The position numbers and the translations under genes were made by a program. Below the pieces are notes generated by a model that was given only the letters and a program-made list of their open reading frames with translations, had not been told where the DNA came from and made no database searches. Positions 54,769 to 64,000 of a stretch of 64,000 nucleotides of DNA are shown here, in pieces (positions within the stretch are counted from its first letter, which is position 1; each line of letters begins with the position of its first letter). The stretch spans positions 113,728,320 to 113,792,319 of the forward strand of contig BSWB01000003.1 in the NCBI GenBank assembly GCA_033239125.1, in the 5' to 3' direction. This DNA is from Fagopyrum homotropicum. Taxonomy: Eukaryota > Streptophyta > Magnoliopsida > Caryophyllales > Polygonaceae.

Positions 54769-56425
54769 AAGGTTTGCTCGTCCCCGAGCAAATTCCCAAC
54801 TATAGACTAAGAGATGACATGATTTATGTATGCAGAAAAATGGCAAAATCTTTTTGAGTTTGTGCTTCTAATACTGGATCACCTTCATAGTCATGTTTTA
54901 TGGCAATGGACAAGCAATCATGCATTAAACAAGTGAAGGCATGGAAAGACAATTGTACTTAACTCGAAAGCATGCATGAAATGTAGAAATGAAGAAGTCA
55001 AAATGATCAAGAGCATATCCCATCTAGATTACTAAGTCTTACACACATGCAAATAGGTCACAAGGGCTTGTGAGATAAAAGGCCAAGAAACGTTGTGATT
55101 AGGTGGGGATTTTTCTAGGTTATGTGATGCTAATCCGGAAATGGAACTAACTCCACAATTTTTGTCCTCGATCAACTTCCCTCAAGTGTATATTTTCTCC
55201 ATCTTTTCTTTCTTTTCTTTTTCCTTCACTTATTTTTGAGACAATGACATTGGTGTACAAAAGCCGAAACCTTGGTGATTAGCCTTCCTCGGGCTTTTTC
55301 TATTTTTTGAGGTACATCCACACGGGCACACATACCAAAGCTCGTTAGGACTATCGGTTTGTTTGACTTTGGCAAGGCACCAACACCCGATCATGTGAAG
55401 TGTGCCGAGTTACTTGTCATTTAAACCAATGTCCCCAAACCTATATTTTTGTCTACACTTTCACAACAAATTCAACATTTTATTCATGGCATTCTTTCAT
55501 CAACATCTTCACCCCACACTCGCTTTTCACACACATCAACACACTAACATGCTCCTATTCCCGGATGGGTCAAAGGAGGTCAAATTTATATCAATTGAGG
55601 TGCTCAAACATCATGATCAAGATGAGAAGTAGAGAAAGATGAATTGCCTCATTCATTCCTAGATGGTGTGCAAGAACTAGCATGTAATTTCGACTTTCAA
55701 TACTCAATCCATTCTAGGCAAGCATCATGATCACAAATCATTCATGGGATTCAAGAGAAGTACTTCAAGTCCACATATGCATTTATCAATTTAACACATA
55801 AGGCCATCCATAGCCAATCCACAAGACAAGATTTATCATTAGGGTCATATCCAAGCCTAGAAAGCACAAATTTTTTTTAAATTTTCTGATTTTTTTGGAT
55901 TTTTCCGAAATGAGTATATACAATGCAAGACATGTGAAAATATTAAACCACCCTAGATGCTAATCATGCAAAAGATCATGCAAACCCCACCCCATACTTA
56001 GAAACACATTGTCCCCAATGTGGCATTTAAGTAAAGAAGAGTGAAAGAAGGTTCTCACAATGTAAAAATGGTTTGCTATGGTATTTGGGATTTCTCAAGT
56101 GGATTGATGGTGGATGATCCTATCAACAATGGTAGAGAGCTCTAAGTAATCATCAAGGCGTCGGGACCCGCGCTAGGCACCGCTAGCCGTCCAAGTTCCG
56201 CGTCCGCTTCACCCATAATTGATGAGGGGTTCATCATCATCATTCACTTGCCATGCAAGGCTTCCAATGCTACCAAGATTCTAGCACACACACAAAGCAC
56301 AAAAACACACAAAAACAGAAAAATCAAAAACAAAAATAAAACGAAAAAGGAAAAACGTTACCAATGGGTTGCCTCCCATTAAGCGCTTTTTTAAGGTCAT
56401 TAGCTTGACCAAACTCGGGGGCGTG
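54753..56425 (-). other. 3' non-coding region of element D
   Basis: Collinear with B 11796-13465. No env-like frame. It contains the GC-rich GTCGGGACCCGCGCTAGG block (about 56160) and the post-pol stem-loop block at 56362-56399. Confidence 0.7.
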
Positions 56426-59115
56426 TCATTCTAGGTGAAGTGGGGCAATCATATCCACCGGAGCTCCCGGGATATACTTCTTCAACCGGTGCCCGTTCAC
56501 CTTGAAATCTCCACAATGCTCCCCTCCTATCTCAATAGCTCCATGGGGGAAGATCTTCTTCACCACATATGGCCCGGTCCATCTTGATTTTAGCTTCCCG
56601 GGGAAGAGCCGCGGCCTTGAGTTGAAGAGAAGGACAAGGTCGCCTTCACTCAACTCCTTCGGGATGAGGCGCTTGTCATGCCACCGTTTGGTTCTCTCTT
56701 TGTAGATCCGGGCATTCTAATAAGCATCCAACCGGATCTCCTCAAGGGCGTTCATATCAAGCAACCTCTTCTCTCCGGACTCCTTGAGGTCAAAATTTAG
56801 CCACTTAATGGCCCAATAAGCTCGATGCTCCATCTCTACCAGAAGGTGGCAAGACTTGCCATAGACTAACTTGTAAGGAGTGGTGCCAATTGGTGTCTTG
56901 AAGGCGGTTCTATATGCCCACAAGGCATCATCGAGCTTCATAGCCCAATCTTTTCTCGTCCTAGAAACCGTCTTCTCAAGAATTCCCTTGATCTCCCGGT
57001 TGGAGATCTCCACTTGGCCACTAGTTTGGGGATGGTAAGGTGTTGCCACCTTATGAGTCACCCCATACTTAGCTAAAAGTGCTCCAAAGTTCCTATTGGT
57101 GAAGTGCTTCCCTCCATCACTTATGATCACCCTTGGTGTTCCAAACCTAGGGAAGATAACTCGGTTGAAGAACCGCACCACAACCTTGGCATCATTTGTG
57201 GGAGAGGCGATTGCCTCCACCCATCTTGAAACATAGTCAACCGCCAATAGGATGTAGAGGTTGCCACATGAAGAAGGGAATGGTCCCATGAAGTCCACAC
57301 CCCACACATCAAATATCTCCACTTCTTGTATGTTGTTCAAGGGCATCTCATTCCTCCTTGAGATGTTGCCCGTCCTTTGGCAAGCATCACAAGCTACCAC
57401 AAAGCCTTGCACATCCTTGAACAAACTCGGCCAAAAGAAGCCCGATTGCAATACTTTCGCACATGTCTTGTGTGAGCTAGCATGCCCTCCACATGGCAAG
57501 GAGTGGCAATGGCGGATCACACTCTCTACCTCATCCTCCGGTATGCATCTTCTAAACATTCCATCCGGCCCTTTCTTGAACAAAAGTGGTTCACTCCAAT
57601 AGTAGTGCCTCACATCTTTGAAGAACTTCTTTCTTTGGGCATATGTCAATCCGGGAGGCACTTCCTCACACACAAGATAGTTCACAATATCGGCATACCA
57701 TGGCTCACTTCCTCTAGAAACTTGGAACAAGCACTCCTCCACCATTTGCAATTGCTCATCCCGGAATAAGTCATCAATCGGGATGTCATTTCTTCCAAGC
57801 TCTAATGGTGGGAGTCTACTAAGGTGATCCGCCATGGAGTTCTCAGATCCCTTCTCTTCCCGGATTTCCAAATCAAACTCTTGAAGAAGAAGGATCCACC
57901 GAATCAACCTAGGCTTTGCATCCTTCTTGGTAAGGAGATAACGGATCGCAGCATGATCCGTATATAATATGACCCTTGCTCCAACAAGATATGAGCGGAA
58001 TTTCTCAAATGCATACACAACTGCTAGTAACTCCTTCTCGGTGGTAGCATAATTGAGTTGGGCATCATCTAGCGTCTTGCTAGCATAATAAATGGCATGA
58101 GTGCGCCCATCTTTCCTTTGCCCCAAAACAGCCCCAACGGCTACATCACTTGCATCACACATAATCTCAAACGGTAAACTCCAATCCGGAGGTTGCATGA
58201 TAGGTGCGGAGATCAAGGCGTTCTTCAACCAACAAAAAGCCTCAAGGCAATCCTTGGAGAAAACAAACTCAACGTCCTTCATTAGTAGGTTAGTAAGAGG
58301 CTTAGAAATTTTAGAGAAGTCTTTAATAAACCTCCGGTAGAAACCGGCATGCCCTAAGAAACTCCTTACCCCTTTCACCGAGGTAGGTGGTGGCAACTTC
58401 TCTATCGTTTCAATTTTGGCCCTATCAACCTCAATGCCACGGTTGGACACCAAGTGTCCCAACACAATACCTTCACTTACCATGAAGTGGCATTTTTCCC
58501 AATTTAAGACAAGATTTGTCTCCTCACATCTTTTCAATACTAATGACAAGTTAGCTAAGCAAATATCGAAGGAAGATCCATAAAAAGAAAAATCATCCAT
58601 AAACACTTCCATGATATTCTCAATGTATTCCGAAAAGATAGCCATCATACACCTTTGGAAGGTGGCGGGTGCATTACACAACCCAAATGGCATTCTCCTA
58701 TATGCAAAGGTTCCCCATGGACATGTAAAGGTGGTTTTCTCTTGGTCATCGGGGTGGATAGGGATTTGGAAGAATCCACTATAACCATCTAAGTAGCAAA
58801 AGTGAGAATGTTGAGCTAATCTCTCTAGCATTTGGTCAATGAAAGGAAGAGGGAAGTGATCTTTCCTAGAGGCCATGTTCAATTTCCTATAGTCAATGCA
58901 CATCCTCCATCCCGTAACCGTCCTAGTTGGGATTAGTTCATTGTTCTCATTAGTCACTACGGTCATCCCACCCTTCTTAGGAACTACATGAATGGGACTA
59001 ACCAACTTACTATCCGAGATAGGGTAGATAATTCCCGCATCTAGCAACTTAATGATCTCTTTCTTAACCACCTCTTTCATTATAGGATTCAATCTTCTTT
59101 GATGTTCAATAGAGG
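56426..59115 (-). pseudogene. RT, RNase H and integrase of element D
   Basis: A 791-codon frame (59092-56717) carries RT with intact CIDYRKLN, CYLDGYSGFFQ and FMDD; RNase H with CDASDVAVGAV, TEKELLAVVYAFE and YTDHAAIRYLL; the uninterrupted RT-IN junction SENSMADHLS; the HHCC domain (HCHSLPCGGHAS ... CDACQRTG); and the DDE core (DFMGPFPSS, ISDGGKHF, EISNREIK). GAG to TAG at 56717-56719 cuts the C-terminal domain, which continues at 56653-56426 (SEGDLVLLFNSRPRLFPGK). A 2-base insertion in a T run (59116-59121) separates it from the PR linker. It is the best-preserved catalytic pol in the window. Confidence 0.92.
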
Positions 59116-60437
59116 GTTTTTGTGGTTATCTTTCATTAATATCTTATGCATGCACAAAGAGGGCTTAATGCCAACTAAATCATCAATAGTATAGCCAATG
59201 GCTTTCCTATGCAATCTTAGCTCATGCAACAACTTAGCAAGTTCATCATCACTCAAGCATGCATTCACTATCACCGGATATGTAGAATTTTCACCAAGGA
59301 AAGCATACTTCAAATGAGAGGGGAGGGGTTTGAGTTCAAGTTTAGGAGGACCTTTGTCGAGTGGAGACGATCCAAATAATGTTGGTTGAGATGAATCCAA
59401 AGCAAATCAAGACCCTTCAAGGCTCCTTGAAGCTTGATCATCAATGAGGGCTGCTTCTGGGGGAACCACGGTTGGATCCACGGCTCTTGGCACATCCACG
59501 GCCGTGGAAGTTGCCAACCTTGCTCGTTGGAGCTTTCCAGAGAGTTCTACGGCCGTGGAACACACTCCACGCCTGTGGAACTTACAGGTGTTTAGCATGC
59601 CTTCGTGAACCTCAAATTCAGCTCTTGTCTCCTTTTCTAGTGCTTCCAAGGCCTTGATTTCTTCATTGCAAGTCTCCTCAACACCTTCCTCCATCAAACT
59701 TAAGGTAAGAACCTTCTCCTAGGGGTCCTTGATCAAGATCGAGCTCACAACTTCTCTAGACTCCTCTTGCTCGACTATGTTGAATGCATCTTCATCAAGG
59801 GTTGGCCCCTTCATCATTGTGGAAAGCTTGAACTTGATGTTCTCTTCTCCAATGTTGAAGGAGAGAACCCCATTCTTGCAATCCACTAGGCATCCGGAAG
59901 TGGCTAGGAAAGGTCTTCCTAAGATGATGGAACGGGATAGTCCGCCGGGATATCCAAGACAACAAAATCAATCGGCACATAGAACTTCCCTAGTTGCACC
60001 GGAATGTCTTCTAAGATCCCAACCGGGTGGGTGATAGAACAGTCCGCCATGTAAAGGGTCATCTTCACCGGTTTAGGCTCTCCTAGGCCAACCTTGTTGC
60101 ATAGTGCAAGCGGTATGATGCTTACACTTGCCCCAAGATCACAAAGGGCTTCATACTTCACTTCTCCCACTCCAATTGGGACACAAAAGGAACCCGGATC
60201 TCTTAGCTTAAGAGGCATCTCTTCCTTCATTGTTTGGATTAATTCCGAGGACCTCTTAGTCATCCTTACTTCCCCATACTCCTCCAACTTCCTTTTGTTG
60301 GAGAGTATCTCCTTCAAGAACTTGCCATACGCCGGAATACCTAAGATAGCATCCATGAACGGGATATTAATATGCAATTTAGACATAAGTTCAAGGAATT
60401 TACCAAAGTGATTATCCAAGCGAGATCTTGCTCGTGA
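59116..60437 (-). pseudogene. Protease and PR-RT linker of element D
   Basis: The frame at 60419-59919 reads ELMSKLHINIPFMDAILGIP, LRDPGSFCVPIGVGEVKYEA and the active site CDLGASVSIIPL. A 1-base loss near 59930 breaks the frame at DYPVP, before LGRPFLATS. The linker (59697-59407 and 59400-59116) has TAG at 59719-59721 and TGA at 59407-59409. It contains dyad boxes at 59496-59507 and 59548-59558 encoding STAVD and STAVE, and the approach motif LKPLPSHLKYAFLGE. Confidence 0.85.
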
Positions 60438-62170
60438 TTATGGGAATGGTAGTGGTGGCTTGTATGGAGGCGGTGCCACATATGTTGGCTCAACATCCTT
60501 GCTCTTGCCTCCATCTCCTTGCAACATCTCTTCTTCTACCACTACTTGCTTTCCCTTAGCATTCTCCTTGGGCAAAGGGTCCTTCATGTTCAACCCACTC
60601 CTTATTGTAATGGCCAATACTTGGCCTCTTGGGTTATCTTCGGTTCTTCCGGGAAGCTTTCCCGGATCTCTATGAGCTTCACCCGCCTTTTGGAACACTT
60701 GTGCTTCCAAAACCTTTTGAGCTTTAGAAATTGAAGTCACCGTGCTCTCAAGACCACTCAACCTTCCAAGCAATTGCTCAAACATCATCTCGGTTCTATC
60801 CTTTGGAGGTTGAGTAAATCCGGGTGGAGATTCTTGTGAAGCTTTTGGTGGTGGAGTTGTGCTTGTGGAAGCGGGAGGGTTCAAGGCACCATCCGGGTTA
60901 GAATAGGAAAACCCGGGATGGTTATGGTTGGGCCGGTAATTGTTGAATTGCCGGTTGTTGTTGAAGTTCCTTGGGCCTTGGTAGTTGTTATAATTGCCCC
61001 TTCCCATGTAGTTCACATCTTCCTCCTTGGAAGATAAGTTAGCTTGCACTTGCACTTGAGGGGTTGCTTGGTTCTTCAAAGTTGTAGCACACAACTCCCT
61101 CAAAGACTTTAGCTCGTTGTTGATGGCGTCAAGCTTGAAATTGCTCATGGTGACTTCACTCACCTCATATGCTCCCGCCTTTCTCCCTTCACTCTTCCTA
61201 TGGGAGTATTTCTCAATCACTAGAGCTTGTTTCTCCACAAACTCCCAAGCATCATCTACATTTTTCTCCATGAAAGTCCCACCGGAAAGAGATTGGAGCT
61301 TGAATTGGCTATCTTCATCAAGTCCTTTGATGTAGATCTCCAATAGCTCAATTTTTGGTATACCATGGTGTGGACAATCTAGGAGAAGATCCTTGAATCT
61401 CTCCCAAGACTTGAACAAGCTCTCTCTATCGTTCATCACGAAGGCATTGATCTTCCCTCTTAACTCGGTAGTCTTGGAAGGTGGGAAGAACTTAGTCAAA
61501 AACTCGGTTGTCATCTCCTCCCAAGTACTCACTCGCCCTTGTGGAATAGATTGATTCCAAGCCAAGGCTTTATCCTTAAGAGAGAAGAAAAAGGCCCTAA
61601 GCTTATGGTTGTTGCTCTCCAATCTAGGCGGTCTAAGAGTCTCCATCAAAATCTCATAGTTCATCAAGTGTTTATGAGAAGACTCTCCTTCCATCCCTCC
61701 AAATTGATTATGCCGGATCATTTGTAGAACTTGAGGGCGGAGCTCGTAATTGTGGGTTGCGGGATCTCCTAAGTTCACACCCGGACGGTGTGCTCTTTGT
61801 GCCGGATCCATGCGTCTTCCTAATGTTTGTGGCTCTTCAATTGCAATGGGCACAACCCTAATATTCGCCGCCGGCTGCGGTTGTGGTGGAGGAGGTGGAG
61901 GTTGTTGACGATTAAGCTCTCCTTGTACAAGGGCTTGCCTAATCTCATCAATCTCCCTCCTAGTTGCTTCTTGCCTCTCATTGGCAATCTCCTTTCTTCC
62001 TCCAAGAGCTCATCTCTTAGCCTTATTTGCTCTAAAGCCTCATCCAACTCAGCTTGGAGATCTCTTCCGGCCATCTCTTTTCCCTTTCTAATGCTCTTGG
62101 ATCTAGATCTAAGGGTTTTCTCCGGTTCGGGATCGAATGGAGCTAAATCCTTGCCACGAGATCTTTGCAT
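60438..62170 (-). pseudogene. gag of element D
   Basis: It starts MQRSRGKDLAPFDPEPEKT at 62170. The helical QAELDEALEQIRLRDELLEE region is broken by a 1-base deletion near 61987. A 471-codon frame (61853-60438) covers VNLGDPATHNYELRPQVLQM, STWEEMTTEFLTKFFPPSKT, KSWERFKDLLLDCPHHG, the Asn-rich NYNNYQGPRNFNNN tail and PPPYKPPLPFP. It ends at TAA (60438-60440), where B has CAA. No CCHC knuckle is visible. It retains Trp and the frame at the two sites that are broken in B. Confidence 0.88.
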
Positions 62171-62287
62171 ACACCTAAAGAGTAAGAGATGTCCTGAAAA
62201 GAAAAGACACAAACCAAAGAGAGATCAAAAGCAACAAGAAAGATCTACACTATAAACAATCACAAAATAGACTCAATCTAGACCTAG

Positions 62288-62305
62288 TCCCCGGCAACGG
62301 TGCCA
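62288..62305 (-). promoter_or_regulatory. Primer binding site of element D (tRNA-Asp)
   Basis: In element sense TGGCACCGTTGCCGGGGA, one mismatch to tRNA-Asp. Confidence 0.85.
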
Positions 62306-62311
62306 AAAACT

Positions 62312-64000
62312 TGTCACGCTCAGGATGTGTGTACGCAATAGGTTTTAAATTTATACTCATTATATTTCTCCTAACTCCTAGCGAACCCGCAGTGTACGGG
62401 ACGTTTGTAGTAGGGATAGTATTCCGAGGTCGAACACAAAGACTAAGGTGAGATTGATTCGATTTATGATTAAGTTTAGTGAAGATCTAGGTTGAGAAAA
62501 GAGAAAGAACTAAAGAAATGAAAATCTCAATGTTTTTTGGTTGGTTTTAGGTGATCAATCAAGGATCACAAGTCATGGAAAGTAAACAATTAACTAAGCT
62601 AACAAATCAACACAAACAAACAAGCTAAACGTGAGATATGAATCAAAAGAGAAAAGCGGATTCTAGGGGTTGGAAATTCCGGTTATGGCATAAGACTCAA
62701 GCTATCTAATCGTTCCTTGGACTAACTATAATGTGTTGGGAATGAGTGTTTCTAGATTGGGATCAATCACCGGGTAGGTCTCATGATCCACTAGTCCGTT
62801 TCTGAGATCTTATCACCGGGTAAGTCTCTAAGAATCTAAGGAATAGAATTCTACACAAACCGGATTGTCACCTAGGGATCTAACCTATCCTCACCGGGTA
62901 AGTCTCGAAAGGGTTAGTCCTAAACAACTATCCTAGCACACTTAGTCCAATGGCGGCTTATGAGGCTCACCACTACCTAGGGTTTATCATCTTTGGAATC
63001 TAAGAGTAAGGATCACCGGGTAGGTCTCTCCTAGTACTTAGTTGCTAACACTAGGTCACCCTAGGGTAGATTAAACTCAACAAACACTAGGGTTTCAACC
63101 TTCTAACAATCTAGAACTTAGGTCCATCGAACCAGAGAAACCACGGGCTGTTCTACACCCTCCACGGCCGTGGAATGGCAAGAACTGACCGTGGACTCCA
63201 ACAGAGGCTTCGTTCAAGCAAACAAGTCATCCAAAGGTAAATCTAAGTTCATCCTATCATAGTCTTAGCCATAACCATCCTTTCCTTACCCTAGAATCAC
63301 ATCTATTTAGCCTACAACATGCATCATAACAATCGAAATCAACAAGCATAAAATCATAACTTCCATTTGTAAGATAATGAAGAGAAAGAGATGAACAGGT
63401 GAAGTAAACAAAACCAAGCTGAAATTTAGATTAGAATGACTCACAACCCTTCCAAAAGAAGGTTTAAATGGTTGATACAACTCTAGAAATCGATTCCGAA
63501 ATTCTTCACTACATAAGCTATCAAAGTCTAGCAATGGTGTGTTCTTCCTCTCCTCTCCAATGGAGCTCCTCTTCCTCTTTCAATGGTGTTTTTCTCATTA
63601 GAGAATCTTCTTCTTGAGAGTGTTTTTGATTGGATGATGGAGGATAATGGATGGCTGCTCCAAGATGCTTCTCTCAGCCTTGCAGGACCACTTTTATACT
63701 ACATTCCTTGCTAGAGTGAGCCATGAGATCGTGACACAGCTATCACAACCGTCTGGAAAAAACCACGGTTGGTTCCACGGCCATGGACCTTCAGTGAACC
63801 GTGGTTTGGTGCTTCAACTTTGCCTTGGATCATTAAGCTTCGATTTGGTGCATGGCTTGTGTTGGCAAGGTTCCATGAGTCCTCTTTAGCCCTTAGCTTG
63901 CATTCCAATGAGTCCGAAAGTGTGTCATCTCGAGGAGTGACTCTCGAGTGCATCGATTAAGCTCCTAAATCTCCCAAAATACCTATAAAGCAAGCAAAAG
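62312..64000 (-). repeat. 5' LTR of element D (truncated by the window end)
   Basis: Starts TGTCACGCTCAGG and holds 1,689 of an expected 1,822 bases or so. The box at 63162-63173 is intact. That at 63775-63786 is mutated to CCACGGCCATGG. The first two array motifs in plus-strand order start at 62767 and 62813 (46 apart). Confidence 0.93.

Larger units (their letters stand above)
52931..64000 (-). mobile_element. Element D: Athila-type element of the B family (right end outside window)
   Basis: Same layout as B, inserted antisense in element E. 3' LTR 52931-54752, non-coding 3' region, IN, RNase H-RT, PR, gag, primer site, 5' LTR from 62312 past the window end. The LTRs differ at roughly 35 sites over the 1,689 comparable bases by eye, so D is clearly older than B. 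Lesions: frameshifts near 61987, 59930 and 59116; TAA at 60438, TAG at 59719, TGA at 59407, TAG at 56717. Confidence 0.92.

Overview
The window is nuclear DNA of a flowering plant. The left end carries the first two exons of a host gene for an EBS-type BAH-PHD chromatin reader on the minus strand. Nearly everything else is nested LTR retrotransposon sequence with no further host gene that I can recognise. I infer the plant identity from the EBS coding sequence, the tRNA-Asp and tRNA-iMet primer sites, and the Athila-type and Tekay-type Ty3/gypsy proteins.

Layout from left to right. 1-650: EBS-like gene. Its first intron holds a 39-base inverted copy of its own second exon. 651-2596: 5' UTR, promoter and intergenic DNA. 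2597-4390: decayed retroelement sequence ending in an Athila-type polypurine tract and LTR relic. 4391-36637: a Tourist-like MITE split by element A. Element A (4545-36361, plus strand, TSD AAAAT) is a degenerate Tekay/Del-type chromovirus with about 3 kb LTRs. Element B (9966-21179, minus, TSD GTTAC) sits inside A's pol gene. Element C (26661-35977, plus, TSD GTGCT/ATGCT) sits inside A's 3' LTR. 38368-43072: solo LTR F (TSD TTATA), itself split by solo LTR G (40377-42172, TSD TTGTT). 44268-46950: solo LTR H of the A family (TSD AAACA). 48784-52930: element E (plus), broken in its reverse transcriptase by element D (52931 to beyond 64000, minus).

B, D and G are one Athila-type family. C and E are two other Asp-primed lineages. 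Every gag-pol here is interrupted by stops or frameshifts, so none looks autonomous. B is the youngest insertion: its two 1,830-base LTRs differ at about 5 sites by eye, yet its coding region has at least five disabling lesions.

The most unusual signals are non-coding and cut across element families. (1) Each Asp-primed family carries its own GC-rich dyad-symmetric box, scattered in the LTR and in poorly conserved gag-pol linkers: CCACGGCCGTGG in B/D/G, CCTCGACCGAGG in C, CCGCCCCTGCGG in E. (2) The LTRs of B, C, D and G hold four copies of GAGACTTACCCGGTAA-like motifs with almost fixed spacing (about 120, 80 and 46 bases). (3) Short stem-loops are conserved in U5 and just downstream of pol. 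(4) The A-family LTR carries a perfect 14-bp stem-loop that is tandemly duplicated in solo LTR H. All counts were made by eye.
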